64,000 nt of DNA, taken from the NCBI GenBank assembly GCA_037178855.1, contig JASJZC010000001.1, positions 62,001 to 126,000 of the forward strand. Reading direction: 5' to 3'. The position numbers and the translations under genes are program-made. The notes under the pieces were generated by a model. That model saw only the letters and a program-made list of their open reading frames with translations, had not been told where the DNA came from and did no database searches. Positions 13,636 through 26,021 of the stretch are shown here, in pieces. How positions within the stretch are numbered: position 1 is the first letter of the stretch; every line of letters begins with the position of its first letter. This stretch comes from Oscheius sp. JU75 (taxonomy: Eukaryota; Nematoda; Chromadorea; Rhabditida; Rhabditidae).

Positions 13636-15968
13636 TCAGTAGCTGCGGCCGAACAGGGCAAAGAACTTGGCCTTTTTGCTGCAGCCGGGGAAAATACACT
13701 TCTCGGGCAGTTTCTCCGTTGGCTGTAAACGATATTGTGAAGTCTACAAAAAAAAGAGCGAAGGTACCTGTTCCAAGGGAATGCACAGCGTCTTGGCTCC
13801 CATTTGAGCTCCTTCACCATCCTCGCGCGTCGTCGCCTTCTTGATCTCGTCCTCGCAGGCCGGCTCGCCACAGAACGGCGACAGCAGAATGAACTTCTCA
13901 TCCAGAAGCGTCTTGAACTCGTTCAAATCCATGCAGACCTTCTTGTGGGCGTCTCGAGCAACGAGAACCCTACAAAAAAACAGGTTTTGAGCTGAGAAAC
14001 AATATTTAGGAGTTTCCGGTATCGAAACAAAAATAGAGTCCTTTAAACTTTTACTGTATAATTGGTGTATTGGTAAGTGGCGCCATTTCGAACCGTATGA
14101 CTCAGGTTCGATCCCCGCGAGTAACAAACATTTTCAAAGGCAGATTGAGAAGACTAGTCCATAATAAAGGCTCCCAAACTGTGTTGAGTTCCACAAAATT
14201 GCCCCCAGAAAAGGACCTACTTGTTGTACATCTCGGCGTGGATCTGGTCCAGAAGCTTCTTCAGTTCGTCGGCCAGTCCATCCTGCTTCAGGGCGATCTT
14301 CTGTCCGTTGTGTCGAATGACGGCGGTGACCTGTCCAGCTGCCAGATCCTTGGGACCGACCTCGAGACGAATAGGAACACCCTTTAGCTCCCAATGATTG
14401 AACTTCCAGCCGGGCGAGTAATTTTCCCTGTAATTTGGTCCAAGTTTATTGGGGGGAAATGAGCAGAAAAGCACCTGAGATCGGCTTCGGCTCGAATATC
14501 GGCATCAGTGAGGCTGGAGGTGAGATTTTGGACGGCTGTGGTGAGAGCCTGTCGTTGTTCGTCCGTCGTCTGAGCTGTGATTCCGACAGCGAGGAGAATG
14601 ACCTAAATTAGAATTTTTTGCCGGAAAAAGAGGAATTTCACCTGAACAGCGGCAACTCTAGGAGGCAGAACGAGGCCATTGTCGTCGGCATGGATCATGA
14701 CCATGGCCCCGATGGTTCTGGTCGACAGACCCCACGAGTTCTGCCAGGCGAAGGCTTTTTCTCCGGCCTGATTCGGATCCTCGTAGCTGATGTCGAACAT
14801 TTTCGAGAAGTTCTGGCCAAGATGATGCGAGGTGGCTCCCTGGATTCCGCGCCCATTGCAGGGAACGTAGGCCTCGACAGTCGTGGTAAAGTCACCCCCA
14901 GCAAACTTCTCCTTCTCACTCTTGCGTCCCTTTACGACCGGAATGGCCAGAAGATCTGTGTAGACGCCAGCATAGAGATCCAGGATTTGGAAGACCTCCT
15001 GTTCAGCCTCTTTGGGGCAGGCAAAAGCGGTGTGGCCTGGAAGATTTAATCAATTAGACCAAAAAGAATAGCCCAACCTTCTTGCCACAAGAATTCTCGG
15101 GTCCGGAGGAAGGGCGTGGGATGCTTAAACTCCCAGCGGACCACATTGCACCACTGATTCAGCTTGATGGGAAGGTCACGATGCGACTGAACCCACTTCT
15201 TGTACGAAGGGTACATGACCGTCTCCGAGGTGGGACGAATGGCAATCGGCTCAGCCATCTCCGAGTTTCCGGCCCTCGTGACCCAGGCGACTTCGGGAGC
15301 AAAGTCAGCAATGTGGGTCTTCTCCCGCTCCAGGGCCGCATTGCTCACGAACATAGGGAAGTAGCAGTTCTTCACGCCGAGCTTCTTGATGCCGTTGTCA
15401 AACCATTTCTGAAAAATTTGTGGTTTTACGAATAAATCGGTTTTGAAAGCTGTTCGAATCGCCTCATTTTCGGGCCAATATAATCATGAAAGAGATTCAA
15501 ATCGGCTTTTTTAAAGACACAGAAAATTTCCCAACCTGAATGCCCTCCCAAATGGCAAAGGACCACGGACGAAGGACATAGCATCCGGAGACGTCATAGT
15601 ACTCGATCATCTCGGCCTTGGTGATGACCTCGCTGTACCATTCCGAGTAGTTTACGTCCTTGCTGATGCTGATCCCGAGCTTCGTCTTGCCCTTCTTGTC
15701 CTCCTTCTTCTCGACCGGAGCGACGGGCTTCTTCTCCTTCTTTGGCTGACGTCCGCCGGCCGCCTGGAATTCCTTGCCCGTCTCCTCCTTGAACGTCAAC
15801 TTTAGCCGCTTCAAGACTTCGACCTCAGCTTCAATGCTGTCCTATAAGTTGGACTTTTTTGCCGGAAAGACACGATTCCCCTACCTTGGCAGCTGCGACA
15901 GCCTTCATATGGCGAATCTTGTCGCCCTGCTCGGCGATCTGCTTCTCGAGCTCCTCCTCGCGGGTCAT
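13636..15968 (-). CDS. pars-1: Prolyl-tRNA synthetase, cytosolic, standalone
   Basis: Eight exons on the minus strand: 15885-15968, 15536-15841, 15078-15408, 14642-15036, 14475-14602, 14221-14427, 13768-13969, 13636-13722 (579 aa). It charges tRNA-Pro with proline. A single WHEP helix-hairpin (residues 1 to about 52) is followed by a lysine-rich linker and the class II catalytic core (about 85-330) with [18 protein letters not shown] (motif 2) and [15 protein letters not shown] (motif 3). An anticodon-binding domain and a C-terminal zinc domain ending in FGRSY follow. There is no GluRS part, unlike vertebrate and insect EPRS; nematodes are known to encode ProRS separately. Intron 6 holds a tRNA-derived repeat in antisense to the gene. 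Confidence 0.96.
14047..14138 (+). repeat. tRNA-derived SINE-like element in ProRS intron
   Basis: Has an A-box-like TTGGTGTATTGGTAAGTGG and a B box GGTTCGATCCC, but no acceptor-stem pairing. The 5' flank ACTTTTACTGTA is shared with the copy near 27093-27147, and the 3' flank ACAAACATTTTCAAA is shared with the copy at 44216-44302. Shared flanks outside the tRNA part indicate a repeat family rather than isolated tRNA pseudogenes. Confidence 0.65.
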
Positions 15969-16988
15969 GCCTGAAAAAATCAGGTCAAAATCGAGAGAAT
16001 GAGAAAAAAGAGAGCTGAAATGTGAGGAGAAACGGGTCCGAAATCGAATTGAAACATGTTAGCCAAGAGCGCGCTGCTGGGGCGAGAACGGGTCAGAGTC
16101 GCGATGACCGAAGCGCCGGGCCGGAGGGCGAGAGGTGGACAAAAGACTGGACAAGCAGTCCGTAAACCTTCACAATATTGGTTTTAGAAAAAGCAGAGCA
16201 TGAGAAATAACCAGTTTTCTCCCAAAAAGGAGACAAAGAGTCAGAGAGAGTTTTAGAATCAAAATTCGAACAAGGAAAGAACGTTTGAAAAAGAAGAGAG
16301 CCTAAGTGAGGGTAAATTAAAGCCTCAATAGCCTATAGGGACCTAATAACATAACTGAAAGCAAGTATTGTGCAACAGGACTGGGGCAAGGGTCTATTGC
16401 ACAACATTGTGAATTCCGAGGAAAACGGGACCTATTTTGCCATAGTTTCAACATTTTCCGGGTTGAATCCAGGCTGTGAAAGTGGTACAGTGCTAGGAAC
16501 AGAAACTTGCAAGGTTGGAACTCAAAACGGGCAATCGCATCCGGAAAAACAGCTGTGATGATGCAAAGAGGCTTTAGGAACACTTGTCAATTGACCTAGA
16601 TGTAATAGAGCAAGCCTCTAGCGTAACAGTAGTAAAAAAAAAAAGGGCTAGACACGTCTAGGTATCCAAAACGGGACATGGGAATCCAACTATAGGCTGA
16701 AATTAAAGGACTGTCTCCGAGCTGGCCAGCTTCCAGCCGACTGGCGACAATTGCCGTTCGAGTGACCACATAAAGACGATCTTGGCCTTTGTTCTTCGTC
16801 GTTTTTCTTGAGAAAAGGCAATGGGGAGAAAGAGGAGAGAGGCTAGGAGAGGAAAATATAGAAAAACAATCAACAACACGGTTTCTGATACATTTTTATC
16901 ATCTTTTGAGGAACATTGCGTCGATGAACTGAGCTAGGGAGGCAGAATTCAGTTTACAAAGGGCAAGCTAACGTGGAAACAAGCGGCC

Positions 16989-17462
16989 GGTAATACTTCG
17001 GCAGGCAACACGCATCATTCGAATTTTTTCGCGCGCAATTTCGTTTATGGCGCGGATTCAATTTTTCTTTTTTTTCAAGCTTTTTCCCAGTTTTGTAGCT
17101 CATTTCAGCTATTTTTCCGTATATTCTCGGTCATTTCTGCCGTTTATCCGTAAAACTACGTTTCAAAACAGGAAACTGAGGTTTGTGCATACAAGAAAGA
17201 AAAAAGGACTGCCCTGAAAGTCTGAAATCTGTAGGAAGTGATAGTCACGTTTTTCAGTCACTATGGCTTGTCAAGACCCGTCTCTCTTCCAGTTCTGTAG
17301 AGAATTTGAGGATCCTATCCGAACGCAACTTTTCTTCGTCTGTGAGCGATAAAACTGGGAAAAGCTTGAAAAAAAAAAAAAAGAAAAATTGAATCCGCGC
17401 CAAAAAACGAAATTGCGCGCGAAAAAATTCGAATGATGCGTGTTGCCTGCCGAAGTATTACC
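16989..17462. mobile_element. MITE-like element with about 105-bp TIRs
   Basis: The left end GGTAATACTTCGGCAGGC is matched in reverse complement by GCCTGCCGAAGTATTACC at the right. The match continues for roughly 105 nt per side through GCGCGCAATTTCGTTT and CAAGCTTTTTCCCAGTTTT. The first 18 nt resemble the element at 28633-29034. No target duplication is visible at this copy (flanks AAGCGGCC and AGATTTCC). It encodes no protein. Confidence 0.8.
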
Positions 17463-18270
17463 AGATTTCCTCTTTGGAACTTTCAGACTAAAAATTTGCA
17501 GCGCGCATTTTGAATCTTCGAGAAATCCAAGAATCTCGCCGGGAAAGAAAACAAGCTAAAAGTAGGGTAAATGGTAACGAGTCGACTCGTGAAGGGTCTC
17601 TATCAAAGCATCGTGATAAGCAGAAAACGCCTGGCAACCAGTTCAATGGAGAATTATGTTCTCGTGGCAAACAAATCAGGTTTCAGAGACTCTTTTGGGG
17701 ATTCTTCCCAAAGACAAATTCTTTTGGAATTGTTTCTCTGTCTCCGCTTCTGTCTCTCTGTCCCGATAATTCTTACTCATTCCTTGCCTCTTTCGAAATT
17801 TCTCCATGGAGCGCGTTTACCACCCGCAAAACATTCCTACTCAGCTGATGTTTCTGTTTACTGACAACACAAAAACAGCATGAAGCTTTGCATTTACGTT
17901 CTCTATTCACCCTGTTTTACTTTTTACAATTGAACTTTACAGCAGAGATCAAAAATTAGTTCAAAAATGACGTTTTATGGCCCAGAACTGTTTGTGAGTC
18001 ATAGAGAAGGCGGAGCGGTTTCACAACATCGCAGCCTTCTTTTACTCTCTGTTTCTTCTGGAAATTGTCTCTGAACTTTTGACAGCTTTCGCAATCTTGT
18101 AATCCTGTTCTGTCAACTGATCTGTCTGTCAATTCTGTTCGTCCTTGTATCTTGTCTCTGTCTGTTTCTCTACCTTTCTGTATACCTCTTTGTCTCTCTA
18201 TCTCTGTCTCTAGGTTCCTAAGTTTCTCTGCCTCTTAGCGTCTGTCTCTCAATCGCCCTATCCTATCCAC

Positions 18271-18366
18271 CTTTACAATTTGCAAGACGCGACTGCAACA
18301 CAAGTCAGGACAATTCAAGTTACAAAATTAGCACTGACAGTGAGTTGCCAGGAGCGTAAGCAACTG
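18271..18366 (+). repeat. Dispersed repeat family B, copy 2 (short)
   Basis: Begins CTTTACAATTTGCAAG and ends TTGCCAGGAGCGTAAGCAACTG, like copy 1, but lacks the central dyad. Confidence 0.5.
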
Positions 18367-18533
18367 AACTTTGCTCGTCTTTAGAGCTGTCAAGCTAATA
18401 GAAGAAACAACTTTTTTTAGTTGGCAACTTACTGTTTTGCTTGCTTTAATTATAAAAAAAAGTTATTGTTTTTGCTCCTCGGAGAGTTATTGTTTTTTGC
18501 TCAGTAAAACCGCCAGCTGGTATCTTTACAATT

Positions 18534-18715
18534 AGCATCTGATGTCTGTCTGCGACACATGCTAACTCTTATCTGCGATAAGACTTAATATAATGTCTGT
18601 AGGCTTTTTGTCAAGTGTTATCCTAGGTAAGAATTGACGTCAGAAGAGACTCAAACGGTTTAATGTTGCAAGCAAGTGCTAAGCCTGGGTCGCTTTGCCA
18701 GACCGTAAGCGACTG
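18534..18715 (+). repeat. Dispersed repeat family B, copy 3
   Basis: Begins CTTTACAATTAGCATC, keeps TTGTCAAGTGTTATCC in the middle and ends TCGCTTTGCCAGACCGTAAGCGACTG. Same length and order of blocks as copy 1. Confidence 0.55.
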
Positions 18716-18885
18716 GTCTCTCTCACATAACGACACCATGCTCCATCCAGAACTGTTCCAATTGTACGTCCATGGAAGAAGAAAAACTTAATTTTCTGTT
18801 TGGAAAACAATGCAACTGCTTTCTTTTTCAAACAGCTTTCGTCTCACAAAACATCCAACCTTCAGATCTCATTTAACTATTCAAA

Positions 18886-19702
18886 ATGTCTGGTCTTTTT
18901 GGAAAGAAGCCCGATGCCAAAGGTTGGTTGTTGTAGAAGAACGATGGTAAAATAGGGTCATCCAGAGCAGATGCGAGAAAACAAGAGGAATCTGAACAAG
19001 GCGAATCGGGATCTGGAACGGGACAGAAGAGACATGGACCGGAGAGAGAAAGATCTTGTAAGTTATCTGACCAGAACTTTTGATGCCAACTTCTAGGAGA
19101 CAGAGATCAAAAAGCTGGCCAAGCAGGGACAGAAGGAAGCCTGTGCCGTTTTGGCAAAACAACTCGTCCAGTTACGCAAGGCTCGTGGAAAGAGCGTGTC
19201 GGCTAGTGCGCAGCTGATGGGAATACAGGCACAGAACAGGTAAGATATATCGGAAAAATCTGGAATCCTTTCCAGTCACATGCACTCGATGAACACAATG
19301 GCCAACGCGATGGGCTCAACAGCGTCGACGATGAAGACGATGAACCAGCAGATGCCCGTGCAGAGAATCATGAACGATATGAAAGAATTCAGTATGGCCT
19401 CGGAGAAGATGGGCATGACGGAGGAGATGATGAACGATCAGCTGGACAGCATGTTTAGTGAGCCAGGGGATGAGGCAGAGCAGGATGCTATCGTGGCCAA
19501 GGTTTTGGATGAAATTGGGATCGAGATGAATGGAAAGGTAGGGAAGAGAAGACAGAAATAGAGATAAAGTTACCGGTAACGTTTCAACTTTCAGCTCGCT
19601 GCCGTCCCCTCTCTCCCCACAGCACTGCCCGGATCAACTGCACCGCAGAAAACAATGACAGACAGCGACATCGAGAAGATGCTGGCCCAATTGCGATCCT
19701 AG
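18886..19702 (+). CDS. CHMP2B: ESCRT-III protein, CHMP2B/Vps2-like
   Basis: Five exons: 18886-18922, 18966-19057, 19097-19239, 19276-19537, 19595-19702 (213 aa, the length of human CHMP2B). It is a Snf7-domain subunit of ESCRT-III, which polymerises on membranes for multivesicular-body formation and abscission. A short hydrophobic start (MSGLFGKKPDAK) precedes a highly charged helix. The blocks EIKKLAKQGQKEAC, LAKQLVQLRK and MTEEMMNDQLD match CHMP2 proteins, with VLDEIGIE after them. The C-terminal SDIEKMLAQLRS is an MIT-interacting motif expected to bind VPS4. A polyadenylation signal AATAAA is at 19724-19729. CHMP2A is the alternative; the GIE and KMTEEM-type blocks favour 2B. Confidence 0.9.
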
Positions 19703-19836
19703 CCTATGCATTTTCTTGAAATGAATAAACATTGGATACCAATTACACTCGGAAATCTCGAGAGGCGGGATAAAATAGTTGACTTGTATCACAGAGATGG
19801 GTGATATGAAGGGTGTAGAAACAGGGAAGAAGATTG

Positions 19837-21934
19837 TCATACAGGAGGAACATGGGGTAGAGATTCTCTGGAGACACGATAACGAGGAGAATCCTGTCCC
19901 GGCTCGATTTCCATAACTCTGGGCATGGGAGGAGGTATGTCGTGGACAACGCGTGTGTTGGATGGGGCCACGGGACTCTTGCCACCGACTACACGAACCT
20001 CACTGAGGTTGGACTGAAGAGAAGCGCCGGTTATCTAGAATATAACATGAACATCCGTGGCTATCTCTCAGTCTCTCTATGTCTCTATCTCTATCTCGCT
20101 GTTTCTCTGTCTCTTTGTCTCGTTGCCTCTCTGTCCCCTCCAAAACCGGTAACAGGAGCTTGGTTATTGAATCTCCTTTCTTTGATGTCTTTTGGAAGAT
20201 CTTTCGATGGGGAAGGCATTGGAATAACTTTCAAGGGCAGATCACTTGGTCAGGACAATATGAAATCGTGATGCGGCGCCCAAAGTTCCAATAAGCGCGT
20301 TCACAGAGACAGTCTACCCTCTATAGTCCAAACTCACCGTAGCGCTCTTCTTCTGTGTCCTACTCCTGTGCTCCATGATGACCATATAGGTAGACTTTCC
20401 GTTTTTTACTGAAACTTCAAAGCTCCGAGTAAGCGTCGTGAAAATCTTACCGAGCCTCAAGTGGAAGAACAGCAGATTCATGACTGGCAGACAGGTGAAA
20501 AGTCCTACCACAATGAGTACAATACAGCCACCAAGCCACAGAAAAGAATATGTCGTGACCATTGGTAGCTGTATGAAACCGTGATCGCCAACTGTCATGC
20601 TTGGAGCCAATTGAGGCGATTTCGAGAGCCAGAGAGCAATCAGACTCATGTGGAAAATGAACGTGACTGCCGAGTTCAACACGACCGCCGTGATGAGTAT
20701 AAGAAAGTTCCTAAAAGATCGACAGTACATGATAGCGGGGCCGAGACAGACTTGTAATTCTTCTTTCCAATGCACCGGTTAAGCCAGACGCAGTGGTGAT
20801 CAAAATTCTGCACACAGATGTTGCAGACTCGACAGTGTTTCGTCCCTTTGGGCCTGAACTCTTTGGGTTACGATCGCTGAGAGAGGTAGAGAGTACGGCT
20901 CTGACGTGAGCACGGCGCCCAATCAACACGACAAAATTGGACCCGACAACAGGTGTTTTAGTAGTCGGATGTCTTTACTAGACAGACATGGCTATTCTGG
21001 GAGATGGACCAGCTGGCGTAGACAGAGAGACAGAGAGATAGAGAAGAGACAGAGAGACACAGACGCAGCGACAGAAAGACGAGAGATAGAGATACAGTCA
21101 GTCCTGACAATAAGTGATGCAGCTCGTTCTAGTCCATTGGGAACGTAACTGTCAACTGTCTTATCTACAAAACCATCCTCATTACTAAGCTCCTTGTTCA
21201 GAAGTTTCCCCCTGTAACATCCTTATCTTACTGTAATGTTTAGCGGCCCACTTTGACGTCGAGAATGTAGTCACCAAAATTGTAGGGGTTGCTAATCTGT
21301 AATTAGCATGTGGCTACTCGATCGTTGTCACGAGTCATACTGTAGCCGACTGTCTCGAGGCTTCGAGATGGGGATAGTCAGAGAGACAAATAGAAGAAGA
21401 GATAGAGAGACACAGACAGATATGACTGAAAGGCATGGACTGAGGGGTAGATACAATCAAACAGAGAAACATTGAGACATAGAGACAGCGATACAGATAG
21501 ATAGCGAGACAAAGTGGTAGTGAGCCTGATGAAATCTGTAAGAAAACTAACGCCTGAATAAGACAAATCCGACATCTCTCGTCCTGTATCACATGCCCGG
21601 ATTGCGAAACATAAGGTACTTGCTTGAACCCTGAAAGCCGTATTTTCTCGTCGAAGAAAACGAAAAGTATACCTAGCTTCCTCTTCTCAATAAGTTCATC
21701 CATTGCCGGATCAATGCAGGTCACAATATGGACAAGAAGAGCCACCGTGAACACATTCAAAACGGTCAGACCTAGAGAACATGGACTGCTGAAAACACGA
21801 TCAACTCACAAATGCTGCCAAAAGGCCAAAGGACTGCCGAGGCGGTGAAGAAGCCCAAAACGTTCAGCAGTAGCGTTATGAGAAGAATATAGAAGGGAGT
21901 TCTATTATTTTGAGGTAACATTATTGTTCACACA
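19837..21934 (-). CDS. DHHC-type palmitoyltransferase, 5' end unresolved
   Basis: Six supported exons on the minus strand: 21810-21901, 21673-21771, 21552-21630, 20752-20853, 20338-20710, 19837-20013 (about 306 aa without the first exon). A further upstream exon may end at 21934, but it needs a 32-nt intron and its ATG was not found. It is an integral membrane S-acyltransferase. Two N-terminal membrane segments ([17 protein letters not shown] and [16 protein letters not shown]) precede a cysteine-rich domain with CRIC, KHCRVC, FDHHCVW and NRCIG. Two more hydrophobic segments follow, then a Pro/Arg-rich cytosolic tail. Zinc-binding Cys/His and the catalytic DHHC are intact. Several introns carry GTCTCT-type tracts. 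Confidence 0.85.
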
Positions 21935-23372
21935 GGGGGCCTTCGGTGAAATTGTTGGTTGCCAAGACGACAAGAGCCGAGCCTACTTCCGATTCACATG
22001 GAGCCTGGGGGCCGCTGGAGGCGGGGAGAGATCAGGGTGAGAGAAAAGAATAACCTTTTAAGGATAATTGGTTCTGGGAAAGATGAAAAAGAAAGGTCAA
22101 GGGATAAGCTTTCAAACGGTGAGAAGATGTCTAGATTCGTGGGAATGTTATGTGGGAGAGGAGGGATTAAGAGTCTGTACTTTTTTACAAGACCAGTACA
22201 CTTTGCAAAGGTAAAGAGATAGATTAACAGAAAGACAGGGAGATAGAAGAACGGATTAACAGAGAAAGAGAAATAGAGAAACAGAGAGACAGCGAGGCAG
22301 AGAGATAAACGTAACCTTCAACTGCTAACCGTCGACTTAGCAGAATGCCTCCAGCTTATCAGTGTACTTAGTCTCTTACAAGTAATGATGGTCTTCGAGT
22401 GATAATAGCTCTCTTCCCTCCTTTTGACCAGTCTTGGCTCCACATATAGTCTCCTCTTGCCTTCTGACTCTTGCTCGGTTAACATAAATTCAATATGGAA
22501 CCGTATAGACAGAAGAACAGTCTGGAGAGTGATAGGTAGGTGTTGTTCCAGTCAAGTTACCGTGACAGGAGCAGCATTCACCCAGAGACGTATCTCCCAA
22601 GCTGACTTGACTTAGTGTGCGCACAAAGTAGTACACGCTAATTGCAATAATGGCTAGAGGACACACAAAGAGATTTTTGGGCATTTTGAACTAGATGCTG
22701 GCATGTTTGGTGTTATGGTTGATAGGTGTGCGGTACTCACCGCCTTAGTGTTAGGAAGCTTGTCTGATCAACGGAGCTGAGCTGGTTTCTTTTTTGGAGG
22801 AATGAGAAATAGCTGTTTTCTTCTAGAATTCCTCTACGGTGAGCATCTCCAATTTGTTATAGGAAAGATCTCAAAGCTTCGGGTTCTTTAGCGATTAGTT
22901 GAATGCCTTGGGCTAAACGGTCTTAATGTGACAGGGAGACGGAGAGACACCCAAGTTTCACAATCACCGTCTCTTACTTTTTCTACTCTCCACAACAAGC
23001 GACTCGTATCATTTATCTATTTATTTGTCAATATTTTCATAGTTTAACTTTTGGTTTTGTTTTTTTTTTTCTGAAAAATCAATTTGTCCATTTTTATAAC
23101 TGCTTCTCTTGCAAGTCTCTTTAGGTAAGTTTCGCTGTGTTTCTACCACTATAATGTTTAACCCCCATTCCCTCGGTTTGAAATCGTTAATGTGAGTCAC
23201 GTGGTCGTATTCACGCTCCACTGCCACCTCCCAACGTATCCAGTTGTCTTTCTCTAGCCATTGTTTTTGTTATTTTTGCATCCTTTTCCTTTCGATCATC
23301 CCGAAATTCCTTTCAAAATTCCACGAAAACCGTGACTTTTCAGAAGAGAAGTTAAACTAAATCCCCAAAGCC
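21935..23372. other. Intergenic region, DHHC to golgin-84
   Basis: 1.4 kb holding the unlocated DHHC 5' end, an AGACAG-rich tract (about 22205-22310) and one copy of repeat family C. A hydrophobic reading frame starting at 22684 (minus, MPKNLFVCPLAIIAISVYY) runs into the repeat and is not called. Confidence 0.45.
22531..22629 (-). repeat. Dispersed repeat family C, copy 1
   Basis: On the minus strand it begins ACTTTGTGCGCACACTAA and includes GCTGCTCCTGTCACGGTAAC and TGGAACAACACCTACCT. Plus-strand copies are at 61291-61410 and 62924-63026. It encodes no protein. Confidence 0.65.
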
Positions 23373-25379
23373 ATGTCCTGGCTGACAAAGATCAGTGATA
23401 TGGCCGGAAAAGCCGAAGATATGCTGAATCGACTGGATCAGACCACAGGTTTGGTAGTTTTCTTGGTTGTGGTACCAAAATGGGCCTTCAGGGGAAGTGG
23501 TGAGTCAGGCAAAGAACAGTAGCTCCATTGGAAAACGGAGCAATTCTTATGCCACCTTGAAGAATCAGGTAACCGATGTCTATCTGTCTCTTAGTCTTTA
23601 TGTCTCTTTGTTTCTTTGTCTCTCTGTCTCTCTCACTGTTCCTCAAAAGCTCTGGTTTCTAGGCAAGTCAAGATGTGGACATTCACACTGAGGAGATCGG
23701 TAGAAGCGGACCGTCTCTACCATCCAGAACACATTCAGAATATGCTGCTGGACAGCCGACTGGAAGAAGAAAATTAAATGATAGGTAAGATATGACAGCT
23801 CCGCGCACCCGAAATTTGTCCAGCTTCGCACCCAGCACTTCAATAGTAATGGAAAAAGAACGGTTCGACGAGTTCTCTCTCCTCAACGATGACTCTGCTT
23901 CAGTGACTCAGGTGAATCTGACTGTCTCTCTTTTTATTTACCTTTCCAGGAAATCGAATCCAGAAGTAGGCGATCTAGCGGGGGAAGGAGCGGAGTTTCT
24001 ACGACTGCCTCTCATCATAGTGTTCTGTCAGAGCAGCCCGATTTGAAGTCGCAGATTTGGGCGAAAGACACACAAATCTCCTCGATGAAGACAAAATTGG
24101 CTGAGCTAGAAAGGAGACTCGAGAAGCGCAGTCAGGAGTTTTATGAGTTGAAGGCAGAAAAGGAGATGCTGGAACAGAGACTGGCTCAGAATACTAGTTC
24201 AGACAGTATAGAAGAACTGCAATTGGCCAGGTAAGCAAGAGACAGAGAGACAGAGACATGTAATTCCAGGAAGAAGGTCCAGGAACAGAAGGACATGCTC
24301 ATGGACGAATGTTCGCAGATGAAGAGAAAGGTCACAATTATGGAAGACGAGGTCCGAGCCATGGCTGACCAGCTCCGTCTGGCCAAATTCAACCTGTCCG
24401 AGAACAAGAAGGAGTTTGATGGCTACAAGGAAAAGGCCCAGAAGATTCTCCAGGCCAAGGAAAAGCTGATTGACTCGCTGAAGACGGAACAGGGCGTCAG
24501 TCATGGAGCCGATCGTCCTGGTCACCTCGTTTTGGCCGAGCTCGAAGAGATGAAAGTCGAGCGAGACTTGGCTCGAGCTGACCTCGAAGCGGCACAGCTC
24601 CAGCTATACAATTTGCGTTCCGACATGGAAGAGCTGGAGAATCAATTGAGAGAGGAGCAGATTCAGGCTAGTAACAGCTCCCTGTTTAACACATTATTTT
24701 CAGCAAAGTGAGCTCCGTCGACAGCACATGGACGAGCGTTGCAGCTGGCAATCTTCGGTCAATCTCCTGAATGAGAAGATCGAATGTTCGAGAATCGAGA
24801 ACGGCTTTATCAAGCAGGAAATGAAGAGACAGGGAGACGATTTGGCTAAGCAGCTCGAGGAGAAAGAGAAGCAGCTGCGGAGGAGCGTAGAGGCACAGAG
24901 GTCGATGAAAAGAGAAGAAGAGTACAGGAATGACCCAACAGCTGGAGAAAAACTGATGCAGAAACAAGTCGAGCTGGAAGATGCTCTTAGACAGAATCAT
25001 ACTCTGACCTTGAGGCTGGAGAGGCTGCAGGTGAGAGAGAGAGTGACAGGGACAGAGACAGAGACAGGAAGGGGCAGAGGTAGGGACAACGACAGAGACC
25101 GACTTTTCTCTTTAGAAATCCTCTCGTGAAACCGTAATCCCGATGGAATACGCGGCTCCCTCACTCTCAGTCGGCCGAAACCCTACTGCTCAGAAAGCCC
25201 TAACTGTTCTGGACACCCTGACCTTCAAATTCATCTCCATGCTTCGGAACTACCCGACGGCGCGTCTGGTTGTGGCCTTTTACTTTGTACTCATCCATCT
25301 TTGGGTCTTTTTCATCATCTGCACTTACACGCCGGAGATTCACGATCACGACAGCTTCCCCGCGTCTCCTACTGCCTAG
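23373..25379 (+). CDS. GOLGA5: Golgin-84 (GOLGA5), Golgi coiled-coil tether
   Basis: Eight exons: 23373-23448, 23492-23568, 23663-23784, 23824-23911, 23950-24230, 24270-24666, 24704-25030, 25116-25379 (543 aa). It is a tail-anchored coiled-coil tether on cis-Golgi membranes and vesicles. The N-terminus [19 protein letters not shown] is the golgin-84 signature, a Ser-rich linker follows, and a long coiled coil runs over about residues 150-440. The C-terminus has the conserved [18 protein letters not shown] membrane anchor followed by TYTPE. Intron 6 (24667-24703, 37 nt) begins GC instead of GT; reading through it hits a stop, and only the GC-AG splice keeps the coiled coil. A polyadenylation signal is at 25516-25521. 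VTA1 follows 643 nt downstream on the same strand. Confidence 0.95.
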
Positions 25380-26021
25380 AGTGCCTGTATTTTTTTTGGT
25401 GTCTTTTAACCTCGTCGAATTGCATAACCAAATGGTTACTTTTTTTAGCCTTTTATGGTAAATTCCTACTCCCAGAGTTGTGATAACAGATTTCTTAGGG
25501 TTGTAACTATGTGCAAATAAAGATTTTATGGTTCCAAGCATGTGTTTTCTGTGTATTTGGTGTATTTTGCACTAAAATATCGCTAATGGAAAGAACAAAA
25601 AAAAATTTCAAGTTTTGAATGCCCGCGTGTTAGCAGCGCTAGCAATAAAAACAAAACTGTTTTCTTAATACTATTTTTTCTTTTCATCCTTGGATTTCCT
25701 TATTTCCCTACTTTTTTTTTTAGCAAAAAAGTATTACCACGTCTTTCCCGATGACGAAAGCCTCTTTATGACGAAAGTTCAAAACTATGAGTCAGCAAGA
25801 CGCTGTTTCAGTGATAACCGTGCTTCTCTCATAATCTTCCCTTTTATCCATTTTTTCTGGGTTCTTCGATCCCAATTAATTCCTAGCGGTTTGTAAACCT
25901 GTGCTGCTAAAAAATTGAAAGTTTTGAAAACCTCTTCCACCACATGAAAAACTTTCCTAAGCTCTGATTTTTTTAAGTCTTCTGTTCTATCGATCAGATA
26001 TTTAGTTCTTTTTCAGCAGAA
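25380..26021. other. Intergenic region, golgin-84 to VTA1
   Basis: 642 bp, AT-rich. Apart from the golgin-84 polyadenylation signal and an acceptor (tttttcag, 26009-26016) before the VTA1 ATG, nothing is recognised. Confidence 0.5.

Larger units (their letters stand above)
15969..18885. other. Repeat-bearing intergenic region
   Basis: 2.9 kb without a supportable gene, between the divergent ProRS and CHMP2B-like genes. It holds a 474-bp inverted-repeat element (16989-17462), a GTCTCT-rich tract (about 18110-18260) and two family-B repeats. Confidence 0.6.

Noticed and set aside
22490-22684. Hydrophobic frame as the DHHC first exon
   Set aside because: It runs into repeat family C and no donor in the right phase was found.
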